Of a stretch of 64,000 nt of DNA, positions 6,448 to 15,346 are shown piece after piece. A program made the translations under genes and the position numbers. The stretch spans positions 620,001 through 684,000 of the forward strand of contig NZ_JADPKK010000023.1 of assembly GCF_023073915.1 (NCBI RefSeq), in the 5' to 3' direction. The notes beneath the pieces were generated by a model. The model searched no databases, was not told the DNA's origin, and saw only the letters and a program-made list of their open reading frames with translations. The DNA is from Bradyrhizobium sp. 149 (GTDB taxonomy: Bacteria > Pseudomonadota > Alphaproteobacteria > Rhizobiales > Xanthobacteraceae). Within the stretch, counting starts at the first letter, position 1, and every line of letters starts with the position of its first letter.

Positions 6448-7749
6448 ATGACTTTTTCCAGCATCTTTGCGCAGTTCGTTGCGCTCCTCGGCGGCATCGC
6501 GCTGCAATGGCGGAAGCTGTCGGGCACCGTGCCTGCGCCGGCCTGGGGCCAGTCGCCGGCCATTCCCGAAGCAAAGCCGCAAGGCGCCATCCCGACACTG
6601 AAGATGCCGAGCGCGAGGGGCTGGAGCGAAGGACAGAAGCCGACGGTCGCCCCCGGGCTCAAGGTCAACGCGTTCGCAACCGGTCTCGACCATCCGCGCT
6701 GGATCGAGGTGCTGCCCAATGGCGACGTGCTGATCGCGGAGGCGACGCAGATCGCGGGGGCGCCGAGGTCGGTGTTTCATTACGCAATGCAGGCGACGAT
6801 GCGGCGCGCCGCCGCGCTCGGCGTCAGCGCCAACCGCATCACGCTGCTGCGCGACAAGGACGGCGACGGCGTCGCGGAGTATCGCGGCGCGTTCATGGAA
6901 AATCTCAGCCAGCCGTTCGGCATGGCGCTGGTCGGCGACACCTTCTATGTCGGCAACACCGATGGCGTGATGGCCTTCCCGTACGTGGCGAACGCCGACC
7001 GCATCACCCCGCCGGGCAAGCGCCTCACCAATTTCAAGCCGGGTGGCCACTGGACCCGCAGCCTGCTGGCAAGTCCCGACGGCAAGAAACTCTATGCCGG
7101 CGTCGGCTCGCTCAGCAACATCGCCGAGATGGGCATGGAGGTCGAGGAAGGCCGCGCCGCGGTCTATGAGCTCGATCTCGTCGCCGGCACGCACCGCATC
7201 TTCGGCGCCGGCCTGCGCAATCCGGTTGGTCTCGCCTGGGAGCCGACCACCAACGTGCTCTGGACCGTCGTCAACGAGCGCGACGGCCTCGGCGACGAAA
7301 CGCCGCCGGACTATCTGACCTCGGTGCGCGACGGCGGCTTCTACGGCTGGCCCTATTGCTACTGGGGCAAGACGGTGGACGATCGCGTGCCGCAGGATGC
7401 GGCGATGGTCGCCAAGGCGCTCACGCCGGACTACGCGCTCGGCGGCCACACCGCTTCGCTCGGCCTGTGCTGGATGCCGGCAGGCACGCTGCCGGGCTTC
7501 CCTGACGGCATGGTGATCGGCCAGCACGGCTCCTGGAATCGCAGCAAGCTGTCCGGCTACAAGGTCGTGTTCATCCCGTTCGAGAACGGCCGCCCCTCCG
7601 GCCCGGCGCGCGACATCCTGTCGGGCTTCCTGGCGCCCGACGAGAAGGAATCCTACGGCCGCCCGGTCGGCGTCGCGATCGGTCCCGACAAATCGCTGCT
7701 GATGGCCGACGACGTCGGCAACGTGATCTGGCGTGTCACCGGCGCTTGA
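6448..7749 (+). CDS. PQQ-type sorbosone dehydrogenase-like beta-propeller
   Basis: This 433-residue protein starts with a hydrophobic segment (residues 3-20), then an approximately 370-residue glucose/sorbosone dehydrogenase propeller: GLDHPRWIEVLPNGDVLIAE, RDKDGDGVAEYRGAFM, GLRNPVGLAWEP, NERDGLGDETPPDY, GGFYGWPYCYWG, GQHGSWNRSKLSGYKV. Such proteins oxidise sugar aldehydes or aldoses in the periplasm with PQQ. The N-terminal segment may be a signal anchor or an imperfect signal peptide. No PQQ synthesis genes are in the window. The start is ATG 6448, with AGGGG about nine bases upstream. Confidence 0.88.
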   Translation: MTFSSIFAQFVALLGGIALQWRKLSGTVPAPAWGQSPAIPEAKPQGAIPTLKMPSARGWSEGQKPTVAPGLKVNAFATGLDHPRWIEVLPNGDVLIAEATQIAGAPRSVFHYAMQATMRRAAALGVSANRITLLRDKDGDGVAEYRGAFMENLSQPFGMALVGDTFYVGNTDGVMAFPYVANADRITPPGKRLTNFKPGGHWTRSLLASPDGKKLYAGVGSLSNIAEMGMEVEEGRAAVYELDLVAGTHRIFGAGLRNPVGLAWEPTTNVLWTVVNERDGLGDETPPDYLTSVRDGGFYGWPYCYWGKTVDDRVPQDAAMVAKALTPDYALGGHTASLGLCWMPAGTLPGFPDGMVIGQHGSWNRSKLSGYKVVFIPFENGRPSGPARDILSGFLAPDEKESYGRPVGVAIGPDKSLLMADDVGNVIWRVTGA

Positions 7750-7752
7750 CGG

Positions 7753-8577
7753 TCACGTTCCAACACTGAGCGTGGCGCGCTGCTTGCGCAGCAGCGCGAT
7801 CACGGACAGCGCCGTGATCAACCCGGTCTTGGGATTCTCCGACGGGATGTTCTCGATGGACATCGAGAACCGCGCCGAATCCGCCTCGACCTCGATCCGA
7901 TGAACGTTGCGCGTCACGGTCGGATCGGCCCAGATCTGCACGGAGGTGCGATCCGGCCCGACACCCGCGAGCGACAGCGCGACCGCAACGTTGAGATTGG
8001 CCGGAAAGCCTTTTGCAGCCTCTCGCGCGGTGCCCTCGAACAGCTTGAGCGGCTCGCGCAGATTGACGATATCGATGTTGTTCTGAACGATGAACGGCGC
8101 GCCCTTCAAGCCGTCGATCGGCTTGCGCGTCACCATCTTCACCGAATGGATGGTGCCGATCGCGGCCGCGTTGACGGCGTCGAGCCCGATCAGCGCGCCC
8201 GTGGGCACCAGGATGCGGCCGCCATTGGCGCGGGCAAGATCGACAAGATCGAAATTGTCGAGCAGCCCGCCGACGCTGACGACGACCGCGGCCTTGCCGC
8301 GCTTCACCGCAGGCTCGACGATCGCGCGCAGTTGGCTGCTCGGCGCGCATTCGACGACGATGTCGGCGGCGTCGCCGAGCTGGTCGATCGGCAGGATTTG
8401 CGGCGGATGACGCAGGCCGGAGAGGAACGTCTGATGCTTTGCGCGATCGCGCACCGCCACGGCGGAGAGCGTCAGCCCCGCGATGCCCTCATCGAGCGCG
8501 GTCGCAATCTTGGTGCCGATCGAGCCCAGCCCTGCGATGGCCACCCGCAATTCGTCCGAAGCTCTCCGTTCAGTCAT
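7753..8577 (-). CDS. nadX: L-aspartate dehydrogenase
   Basis: This 274-residue protein has an N-terminal Rossmann fold (VAIAGLGSIGTKIA, residues 12-25) and the NadX core: VVECAPSSQLR, VSVGGLL, RILVPTGALIGLDAV, KGFPANLNVAVALSLAG, and NVHRIEVEADSARF with the conserved histidine. NadX oxidises aspartate to iminoaspartate for NAD synthesis, or serves as an amino-acid catabolic enzyme. No nadA or nadC is adjacent; the neighbours are a LysR gene and tartrate dehydrogenase, so a catabolic role is as likely. It ends 3 bases from the convergent propeller gene. Confidence 0.88.
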   Translation of the reverse strand: MTERRASDELRVAIAGLGSIGTKIATALDEGIAGLTLSAVAVRDRAKHQTFLSGLRHPPQILPIDQLGDAADIVVECAPSSQLRAIVEPAVKRGKAAVVVSVGGLLDNFDLVDLARANGGRILVPTGALIGLDAVNAAAIGTIHSVKMVTRKPIDGLKGAPFIVQNNIDIVNLREPLKLFEGTAREAAKGFPANLNVAVALSLAGVGPDRTSVQIWADPTVTRNVHRIEVEADSARFSMSIENIPSENPKTGLITALSVIALLRKQRATLSVGT

Positions 8578-8614
8578 CGCATCACCCCTCTCGCCACGCC
8601 GAAGTCATAGCCGC

Positions 8615-9532
8615 TCAAGCGTCCCGCGCATAGCTGCGCAGGCGCGTCTCGAGCACGGACAGCATCGCGTCGCGGGCCGGATCGCGGGAGCCGCGCAGCC
8701 ATGCGGCAGCGAGCGGCAGCCGGCCGACGGGTCCGATCTGCTTGGGCCGCAGCGGCACGAAGCGCACGCCTGATACCGCCATGCGCGTGGTCCAGCGCGG
8801 CACGATCGCGACGCCGAGCTTGGTTGCGACGAGATTGATGATGGTCTGCTTCTCGTCGGCGACCTGCACGATGCGCGGCGTGAGGCCTGCCTGCTCGAAC
8901 AGTCTTATCGTAAGGTCGTGGCTGTGCGGCCGCGAGCGGCGGTCCGGCACCAGCATCGCCTCCTCGGCGATCTCCGCCAGCGTGATCGACTTGCGGCCGG
9001 CCAGCGCGTGGCGCTGCGGGAACGCCACGATGGCTGTCTCCTGCAGCAGATCGCGGAATTCGAGCCGCTTGTCCGGCTGAACCGGGGGACGCACGAAGGC
9101 GAGATCGAGCGCGCCGGTCAATATCTTTGGCAGCAGCCGGATGGTCTTCTCCTCCAGAAGCTGCACCGCGACCTCCGGATGCTTTGCGCGAAAATCGCGA
9201 AGCAACGCCGGCAACAGTCCCGCCGCGGCACTGTCGATGGCGCCGACGCGGAGTTTGCGAGCAGCCCCCGCGCGCGAGCGATTGCGCAGATTGCTCTCGA
9301 CTGCCTCGACGCGCGCGAGGATGGCACGGGCATCGCGCAGCAGAGTCGCACCGTCTTCAGTCAGCGACACCGCGCGCGTCGTCCGCGCGAACAGCCGCGT
9401 GCCCAGATCCTCCTCCAGCAGCCTGATCTGGCGGCCGAGTGCGGAGGGCAACATCTGGAGATGCTGCGCCGCCCGGCCGAAATGCAACTGCTCGGCCGCC
9501 GCCAGGAAGCATCGGAGCTGATGCAATTCCAT
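8615..9532 (-). CDS. LysR-family transcriptional regulator
   Basis: This 305-residue regulator has the N-terminal winged helix (MELHQLRCFLAAAEQLHFGR, then ALGRQIRLLEEDLGTRLF) and a periplasmic-binding-like effector domain from about residue 90. I chose ATG 9532 because MELHQLRCF is the standard LysR N-terminus; upstream sequence in the same frame runs into repeat DNA. It is 37 bases upstream of nadX on the same strand, so it could share its operon. Divergently it faces the truncated MFS and tartrate dehydrogenase genes, which are plausible targets. Confidence 0.93.
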   Translation of the reverse strand: MELHQLRCFLAAAEQLHFGRAAQHLQMLPSALGRQIRLLEEDLGTRLFARTTRAVSLTEDGATLLRDARAILARVEAVESNLRNRSRAGAARKLRVGAIDSAAAGLLPALLRDFRAKHPEVAVQLLEEKTIRLLPKILTGALDLAFVRPPVQPDKRLEFRDLLQETAIVAFPQRHALAGRKSITLAEIAEEAMLVPDRRSRPHSHDLTIRLFEQAGLTPRIVQVADEKQTIINLVATKLGVAIVPRWTTRMAVSGVRFVPLRPKQIGPVGRLPLAAAWLRGSRDPARDAMLSVLETRLRSYARDA

Positions 9533-9586
9533 CTCACAGATCCTCTCGTTTCGCCCGAACCCGCTCGAAGATTTACGCGAGGTCGT

Positions 9587-9672
9587 CGTCATGCCCGGGC
9601 ATATCGCGGGTATCCACGTTCTTTGCGCCGCCGGGAAGTTCGTGGATGGCCGGGACAAGCCCGGCCATGACG
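9587..9672. repeat. Intergenic palindromic repeat (CATGCCCGG family)
   Basis: Two inverted arms, CGTCATGCCCGGGCAT... on the left and ...GCCCGGCCATGACG on the right, with inner arms ATCCACG/CGTGGAT. It lies in the 288-bp gap between the LysR gene and the MFS remnant. A relative is at 47071-47171. Confidence 0.75.
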
Positions 9673-9820
9673 CTGCGGCAGCCTTCCCGGCGAAGATTAT
9701 ATCATTTTTTTGTATAAACCAGTGCCGATTGAGTATGCCTCCTCCCGTCGCCTACGCTGATAGCCGGCGTAGACCTTCGGTTTGCCTCACAACAACAATC
9801 GGAATTTCAGCGAGGCCAAG

Positions 9821-10078
9821 GTGGCGAGCGAGATTCAGACGCGCGTGCTGCGCAAGATCACGTGGCGGATCGTTCCCTTCATCATGCTGCTCTACTTCGT
9901 GGCCTTCATCGATCGCGTCAATATCGGCTTTGCCTCGCTGACGATGAACAAGGACATCGGCCTGTCGCCGACGGTCTACGGTTTTGGCGCCGGCATCTTC
10001 TTCTGGGGCTATTTCCTGTTCGAGGTGCCCTCCAACGTCATCCTGCACAAGGTCGGCGCACGGATCTGGATCGCGCGC
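9821..10078 (+). pseudogene. Remnant of an MFS transporter (N-terminal part)
   Basis: The translated sequence VLRKITWRIVPFIMLLYFVA, then FIDRVNIGFASLTMNKDIGL, then FFWGYFLFEVPSNVI matches the first two to three transmembrane helices of the anion:cation symporter type of MFS permease used for tartrate and other organic acids. It stops being MFS-like after GARIWIA, near 10075. About 350 residues of a normal transporter are missing. The frame continues without a stop into the tartrate dehydrogenase gene. The likely start is GTG 9821 with GAGG upstream; an in-frame TTG at 9782 also exists. This looks like an internal deletion that joined transporter and enzyme genes. Confidence 0.75.
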
Positions 10079-10138
10079 GAAGACCGCGCCGGTCGAACCC
10101 GTCCCGCAATCCCACTGACATCTCAAACGGAGCATCTC

Positions 10139-11212
10139 ATGCGCACCCATTCGATTGCAGCGATCCCCGCCGACGGCATCGGCCCCGAGGTCATCTCCGC
10201 CGGCATTCGCGTGCTGGAGGCGCTGGCCAAACGCAGCGGCGACCTCGCCTTCAACATCAAGACGTTCGATTGGGGTTCGGACTATTACAAGAAGCACGGC
10301 GTGATGATGCCGGCTGACGGCCTCGACGAATTGAAGAAGTTCGACGCGATCTATTTCGGCGCGGTCGGTGCGCCCGACGTGCCCGATCACATCACCCTGT
10401 GGGGCCTGCGCCTGCCGATCTGCCAGGGTTTTGACCAATACGCCAATGTGCGGCCGACCAAGATCCTGCCGGGCGTCGCTTCGCCGCTGCGCAATGTCGG
10501 CGTCGGCGATCTCGACTGGGTGATCGTGCGCGAGAATTCGGAGGGCGAGTATGCCGGCATGGGTGGCCGCGCCCACAGGGGTCTCCCCGAAGAGGTCGGC
10601 ACCGAAGTCGCGGTGTTCACCCGCGTCGGCGTGACGCGGATCATGCACTATGCGTTCAAGCTCGCGCAGTCGCGCCCGCGCAAGTTCCTGACCGTCGTGA
10701 CCAAGTCGAACGCGCAGCGCCATGGCATGGTGATGTGGGACGAGATCGCCGCCGAGGTCGCGGCCGAATTCCCCGACGTGACCTGGGACAAGATGCTGGT
10801 CGACGCCATGACCGTGCGGATGACGCTGCATCCGAAGAGCCTCGACACCATCGTTGCGACCAACCTCCACGCCGACATCCTCTCCGACCTCGCGGGCGCG
10901 CTGGCCGGAAGCCTCGGCGTCGCGCCGACCGCCAATATCGATCCGCAGCGCCGCTTCCCCTCGATGTTCGAGCCGATCCACGGCTCGGCCTTCGACATCA
11001 CCGGCAAGGGCATCGCCAATCCGGTCGCGACATTCTGGACCGGCGCGCAGATGCTGGAGCATCTCGGCGAGAAGGATGCCGCGGTGCGGCTGATGGCGGC
11101 GGTGGAGCGCGTCTGCGCGGCCGGCGTGCTGACCCCTGACATCGGCGGCAAGGCGACGACGAAGGAAGTGACGGATGCCGTGATCGACGCGATCCAGGGA
11201 TCGAACGCGTAG
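10139..11212 (+). CDS. ttuC: Tartrate dehydrogenase/decarboxylase
   Basis: This 357-residue NAD-dependent beta-decarboxylating dehydrogenase belongs to the isopropylmalate/isocitrate dehydrogenase fold. It shows IAAIPADGIGPEVISAG at the N-terminus, GAPDVPDHITLWGLRLPICQ, RENSEGEYAGMGGR (substrate loop), TKSNAQRHGMVMWDE, the metal-binding LHADILSDLAGALAG, and FEPIHGSAFDI (NAD). It acts on tartrate and malate. I chose ATG 10139, which is preceded by GGAG and matches the family N-terminus. The same frame extends upstream into an MFS remnant, so a longer fusion protein is formally possible. Confidence 0.93.
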   Translation: MRTHSIAAIPADGIGPEVISAGIRVLEALAKRSGDLAFNIKTFDWGSDYYKKHGVMMPADGLDELKKFDAIYFGAVGAPDVPDHITLWGLRLPICQGFDQYANVRPTKILPGVASPLRNVGVGDLDWVIVRENSEGEYAGMGGRAHRGLPEEVGTEVAVFTRVGVTRIMHYAFKLAQSRPRKFLTVVTKSNAQRHGMVMWDEIAAEVAAEFPDVTWDKMLVDAMTVRMTLHPKSLDTIVATNLHADILSDLAGALAGSLGVAPTANIDPQRRFPSMFEPIHGSAFDITGKGIANPVATFWTGAQMLEHLGEKDAAVRLMAAVERVCAAGVLTPDIGGKATTKEVTDAVIDAIQGSNA

Positions 11213-11247
11213 GCTGAATCCGGCGCGACAACGTCGGTGCGCCCCCT

Positions 11248-11278
11248 CGCTCCGCTTTGCGCGGGGAGAGGCGGAGCG
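11248..11278. repeat. Palindrome between convergent genes
   Basis: CGCTCCGC at 11248-11255 pairs with GCGGAGCG at 11271-11278 around a 15-base spacer containing GCGGGGAGAG. It lies just after ttuC and directly at the end of the convergent hydrolase gene. It may serve as a two-way terminator; there is no T-run. Confidence 0.5.
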
Positions 11279-11280
11279 CC

Positions 11281-12213
11281 CTACCTCCGCGCCGGCGGTG
11301 GCACCGCCATCGCCGCGGCCGGCTCCGGCGGCGCCAGATGGCGCGGGACGATGATGGTTTGGCCGGGGGTGAGCGGCGCGTTCTCCGGTAGCGAGTTGCT
11401 CTGCGCGAGCGACCACAGCGGCACGCGATTGGCTGCCGCGATGCTCTCCATGGTGTCGCCCCGGCGCACCGGCAGCCGCACGCCGCTATCCCACAATTCG
11501 ACCAGCGTATTTGCCGGTACGAGATAGCGCAGCGGCACGGCATCGACCTGCGTCTGGGGCGGGATGCGCGGCAACTGCGTCACCATCTCGACGATCTGAC
11601 GATGGATGTCGTCGGACTTCTCGATGTTGATGTGGCTGACCCGCGCGTTTTCCTTCAGGTCGTAGCTCGCGTAATGACCGCGATAGCCCGGCACCGCCAC
11701 CACGTTGCCGCCGCCGAGCACGCTGTCGGAAAGGAAGATGTTGATGAAGCGCTCGACATTGAGCGGCACGTCGCCGGTCGCGTGCGCGGGATCGATGGTG
11801 ATGACGAGGCTGATCGGGATGTTCTCCTTGGCCGCCATCTCGGAGATGACGACCGAGCACAGCCCGCCCATCGAGTGCCCGATCAGCACGATCGGCGCCG
11901 GCGCTTCCTTGTAGCTGGAGATGGCGCGGTCGCCGATCCATCGGCAGATGGTGAATTCATAGACGTTGGCCGAAAAGCCGGCCTGCGTCAGCTTCTCTTC
12001 GAGCCGGTCCATGCCGGTGGAGAAGAACGGCCCCATGGCGCCACGGAACAGATAGATTTTCGGCAGCGCCAATGGCTCGAAGGGCGGGGGCGGCGGCGCG
12101 GCGGGTGCCGCCGCGGTCGGCTTCGTCTTGGCAGGTGAGGCAACGGCCGTCCCGGTGCTCAAGGCGAGCAGCGCAACGGCTGCCAGCACCACAATTCGCC
12201 TTGGGTCAATCAT
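11281..12213 (-). CDS. Secreted alpha/beta hydrolase with C-terminal LysM domain
   Basis: This 310-residue protein has a signal peptide (MIDPRRIVVLAAVALLALS, cleavage near AVA-SPA), a Pro/Ala linker, a hydrolase domain with the nucleophile elbow LIGHSMGGLCS, a probable acid in VITIDPAHATG and a histidine in RVSHINIEKSDD. It ends with a LysM-like module (GDTMESIAAANRVPLWSLAQ, then LTPGQTIIVP) that would bind peptidoglycan or chitin-like glycans. A paralogue without LysM lies at 15343-16059. The start is ATG 12213; the frame runs further upstream but without signal-peptide character. The substrate is unknown; a lipase or esterase is plausible. Confidence 0.8.
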   Translation of the reverse strand: MIDPRRIVVLAAVALLALSTGTAVASPAKTKPTAAAPAAPPPPPFEPLALPKIYLFRGAMGPFFSTGMDRLEEKLTQAGFSANVYEFTICRWIGDRAISSYKEAPAPIVLIGHSMGGLCSVVISEMAAKENIPISLVITIDPAHATGDVPLNVERFINIFLSDSVLGGGNVVAVPGYRGHYASYDLKENARVSHINIEKSDDIHRQIVEMVTQLPRIPPQTQVDAVPLRYLVPANTLVELWDSGVRLPVRRGDTMESIAAANRVPLWSLAQSNSLPENAPLTPGQTIIVPRHLAPPEPAAAMAVPPPARR

Positions 12214-12357
12214 CAGTCCAGCAGTCCCACTACGGAAGGCAAAGGCCTCCCCCGCCCGGCTTAGTGACCACCGATTGGGTGGTTTTTGGGGCACGGAACC
12301 GGCCCTGCGGCGCTGGACGAGCGCGGCTCGCTCTTGCCGACGGGGGCGTCCGCGAGC

Positions 12358-12822
12358 TCAAAACGGCAGAATCCGGTTCAGCAATTCGAGCAAGGTGCGC
12401 TGCTCGGCCTCGCTGAGCGGGACGAGCATCTTTTTGTTGTACGGCTTCGTCAGCCTTGCCGCCTCGTGAATGAGCTTCGCGCCCTTGGGCGTGAGCACGA
12501 GCTCGACGGCGCGGCGATCCGCCTTCGAGCGATTGCGCTTGATGAAGCCCGACGATTCGAGCTCGTTCAGGATCTTGATCAGATTGGGCAGGCGCAGCCG
12601 CAGCAGGCTTGCAAGGCTGCTCGGGGGAACGCCAGGATTGTCGCGAATGACGACGAAGATCGCATAGGTCGCGGGGGTCACGCCCAATGCGGCGAACGCT
12701 TCGTAGAAGCCCTCGAAGAATTTCAGCTGTGCGAGCCGCAGCATGAAGCCCGGGGTGCGCTGGAGCGCCTGCAAGTTCAACGATTTCTCCGGCTGCTGGC
12801 CGGACTTCCCTACGGGTCTCAC
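12358..12822 (-). CDS. MarR-family transcriptional regulator
   Basis: This 154-residue regulator has the winged-helix core VIRDNPGVPPSSLASLLRLR, then LIKILNELESSGFIKRNRS, and the wing KADRRAVELVLTPKG. MarR proteins are dimeric repressors that release DNA on binding aromatic ligands. It is divergent from a binding protein and P450 operon, with a 117-bp shared promoter region holding a 23-bp AT-rich palindrome, the likely operator. That suggests it controls both directions. Confidence 0.92.
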   Translation of the reverse strand: MRPVGKSGQQPEKSLNLQALQRTPGFMLRLAQLKFFEGFYEAFAALGVTPATYAIFVVIRDNPGVPPSSLASLLRLRLPNLIKILNELESSGFIKRNRSKADRRAVELVLTPKGAKLIHEAARLTKPYNKKMLVPLSEAEQRTLLELLNRILPF

Positions 12823-12879
12823 GGGCTCATGATCCTCGAAGCGCGACGGCCAAAAGTCCGCCGAATTGACTCTCCCGAA

Positions 12880-12902
12880 AATAGATATAAAATATAACTA
12901 TT
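12880..12902. promoter_or_regulatory. Candidate MarR operator (AT-rich palindrome)
   Basis: AATAGATATA at 12880-12889 and TATAACTATT at 12893-12902 form an inverted repeat with one mismatch around AAA. It stands out as AT-rich in a GC-rich region. It lies 57 bases from the marR start and 37 from the binding-protein start. Confidence 0.6.
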
Positions 12903-12939
12903 ATTCAGCGGCGCCAAGACCGCCCACGGGAGGGAGACA

Positions 12940-14151
12940 ATGAACAGCAAATTCCTGCACAAATTGTGCATTTCGGCCCTGATGCTGGCTGCGGCCGCGC
13001 CGGCATTCGCGCAGGACGCGGTGAAGATCGGCATCCTGAACGACCAGTCGGGTCCGTTCGCGAGCTATCAAGGCGTCGGCTCGGTCGTCGCCGCCAAAAT
13101 GGCGGTGGAGGATTTTGGCGGAAAGGCCGGCGGCAAGCCCGTCGAGGTCGTCGCGGCGGATCACCAGAACAAGACGGATATCGGGATCGGCATCGCGCGG
13201 CGCTGGTACGAGAACGACGGCGTCGATGCGATCTTCGACATTCCGAACTCGTCGATCGCGCTCGCCGTGGCCGGCATGAGCGCCGAGAAGAACAAGGTCT
13301 TCGTCGGATCGGGCGCCGGAACGGTGCTTCTGACCGGCGAAAAATGCACGCCGAACACCGTGCACTGGACCTACGACACCTACGCCTACGGGCGCGGCCT
13401 CGGCAAGGCGATCGTCCAGCAGGGCGGCAAGAAGTGGTTCTTCATCACCGCCGACTACGCCTTCGGTCACGATCTGGAGAAGCAGGCGGCGGAGGCCGTC
13501 AAGGCGTCTGGCGGCGAGGTGCTTGGCAGCGTCCGGCATCCGCTGGGAACGGCCGACTACGCTTCCTTCCTGCTCCAGGCCCAGGCGTCGGGCGCGAACG
13601 TCGTCGGCTTCGCCAACGCCGGTGACGATACCATCACGTCGATGAAGCAGGCCGCCGAGTTCGGTTTGACCAAGGACCACAAGCTGGTCGGGTTGATCCT
13701 GGGCATGAACGGCCTCCCCGCGCTCGGGCTGAAGTTTGCGCAGGGCGCGCAGATCATGAACCCGTTCTACTGGGATCTGAACGACGGCACGCGGGCTTTC
13801 GCCAAGCGGTTCGCCGAACGCATTCCGTCGAAGGCCTACCCAAACGACATGCAGGCCGGCGTCTATGCCTCGGTGATTCACTATCTCAAGGCGGTCGACA
13901 AGGTCGGCAGTCCCAAGGACGGCAAGGCGGTGGTGGCGGCGATGAAGGAAATGCCCACCGACGATCCGCTGTACGGCAAGGGCTACATCCGCAAGGACGG
14001 ACGCAAGATCCACCCGCTCTATCTGCTCCAGGTCAAGGCGCCGGAAGAGTCGACATCGACCTGGGATCTGCTGAAGGTCGTTGCCACGATCAGGGGCGAG
14101 GACGCGTTCCGCCCCGAGAGCGAAGGCCAGTGTCCGCTGACCAAGCAATAG
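12940..14151 (+). CDS. Branched-chain amino acid-type ABC substrate-binding protein
   Basis: This 403-residue periplasmic protein has a signal peptide ending PAFAQ and the type I binding-protein fold: AVKIGILNDQSGPFASYQG, GKPVEVVAADHQNKTDIGIG, FITADYAFGHDLEKQAAEAV, ASGANVVGFANAGDDTITSM. This subfamily often carries aromatic acids as well as amino acids. No permease or ATPase gene is adjacent, so it must use a transporter encoded elsewhere or act alone. A 16-base gap to the P450 gene indicates co-transcription. Confidence 0.93.
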   Translation: MNSKFLHKLCISALMLAAAAPAFAQDAVKIGILNDQSGPFASYQGVGSVVAAKMAVEDFGGKAGGKPVEVVAADHQNKTDIGIGIARRWYENDGVDAIFDIPNSSIALAVAGMSAEKNKVFVGSGAGTVLLTGEKCTPNTVHWTYDTYAYGRGLGKAIVQQGGKKWFFITADYAFGHDLEKQAAEAVKASGGEVLGSVRHPLGTADYASFLLQAQASGANVVGFANAGDDTITSMKQAAEFGLTKDHKLVGLILGMNGLPALGLKFAQGAQIMNPFYWDLNDGTRAFAKRFAERIPSKAYPNDMQAGVYASVIHYLKAVDKVGSPKDGKAVVAAMKEMPTDDPLYGKGYIRKDGRKIHPLYLLQVKAPEESTSTWDLLKVVATIRGEDAFRPESEGQCPLTKQ

Positions 14152-14167
14152 CGGGAGGGAGCTGACC

Positions 14168-15346
14168 ATGAGCGGCATTGCATCGAGTCTGGCCGACCCG
14201 TTTGCGCCAGATTTCCTGATGGACCCCTATCCCGCCTATGCGGCGTTGCGCGCGCTCGGTCCCGCGTTCGCATTAGAGCGCTACGGCGTGTGGGCCATGG
14301 CAGGCTATGCCGAAGTCGAGCCGGCCCTGAAGGACTGGAAGACGTTCATCAGCGGCGAGGGTGTCGGGCTGCACGGAATGAACCCGGCCCTGCCAAAGCC
14401 GCTGACGCTCCAGATCGATCCCCCCGATCACGACAAGGGCCGGCGCGTCCTCGGCCGCACCCTGTCCCCAGGTGTCGCGCGGCGACTGCGCGAAACATTT
14501 CAACAGGAGGCCGAGAAGAAGGTCTCGGAGCTGATCGACAAGGGCACGTTCGATGCAGTCGCCGATCTCGCCGAGGCCTACCCGATGAAGGTCTTTCCGG
14601 ATGCGATCGGCATCCGCCCGGACGGCCGCGACAAGCTGCTGGCCTGGAGCACGTTTGTGTTCGACAGCTTTGGCCCGGAGAACGAGACGCTGGCAGCGTC
14701 ACGGCAAGACGGGCTCGCCGCGCAGAGCTGGATCATGGAATGTTGCGCGCGAGATGCGCTGCGGCCGGACGGGCTCGGCATGATGATCTATCAGGCCGCC
14801 GACGAAGGCGAGATCAGCGAGCACGAAGCGACCCATCTGGTGCGACCGTTCCTCACCGCCGGGATCGACACCACCGTCAATGGCATCGGCAATACCCTGC
14901 TCGCACTCGCCACTCACCCGGATGAATACCGCAAGCTGCACCATAGGCCTGAGCTGGCGCGCAATGCTTTCGAGGAAGGGCTGCGTTATGATTCACCTGT
15001 GCAGACGTTCTTTCGGACCACCTCGCGCGATGTCGAGATCGGCGGCGGCGTGATCCCCGCAAACCGCAAAGTTCTGCTGTTCATGGCCTCCGCCAACCGC
15101 GATCCCGTGCGCTGGGACAAGCCCGACCGCTTCGACGTCGAACGTCTCGCGACCGGACATGTCGGTTTCGGCGCCGGCATCCACGCCTGCGTCGGCCAGA
15201 TGATCGCACGTCTGGAAGGCGAATTGATCTTCAGCGAGCTCGCAAAACGCGTGAAGACCATCGAGCTCACGGCAGAGCCGACACGCAGGCTCAACAATTC
15301 CCTGCGCGGGCTGGAGAGCATGCCGGTCCGCGTGACGGCCGCCTAG
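14168..15346 (+). CDS. Cytochrome P450
   Basis: This 392-residue soluble bacterial P450 has an I-helix oxygen-binding motif TAGIDTTVNGIG, a K-helix ExxR (EEGLRYDSPVQ) and a heme-cysteine loop FGAGIHACVGQMIAR. It would hydroxylate a small organic substrate, possibly the ligand of the upstream binding protein. No ferredoxin or ferredoxin reductase is nearby. Its stop codon overlaps the convergent hydrolase stop by 4 bases. The divergent MarR gene is the likely regulator. Confidence 0.95.
   Translation: MSGIASSLADPFAPDFLMDPYPAYAALRALGPAFALERYGVWAMAGYAEVEPALKDWKTFISGEGVGLHGMNPALPKPLTLQIDPPDHDKGRRVLGRTLSPGVARRLRETFQQEAEKKVSELIDKGTFDAVADLAEAYPMKVFPDAIGIRPDGRDKLLAWSTFVFDSFGPENETLAASRQDGLAAQSWIMECCARDALRPDGLGMMIYQAADEGEISEHEATHLVRPFLTAGIDTTVNGIGNTLLALATHPDEYRKLHHRPELARNAFEEGLRYDSPVQTFFRTTSRDVEIGGGVIPANRKVLLFMASANRDPVRWDKPDRFDVERLATGHVGFGAGIHACVGQMIARLEGELIFSELAKRVKTIELTAEPTRRLNNSLRGLESMPVRVTAA

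Noticed and set aside
6052..7527. 491-codon minus-strand frame opposite the sorbosone dehydrogenase-like gene
   Set aside because: Antisense frame typical of high-GC DNA; the plus-strand gene has clear family motifs.
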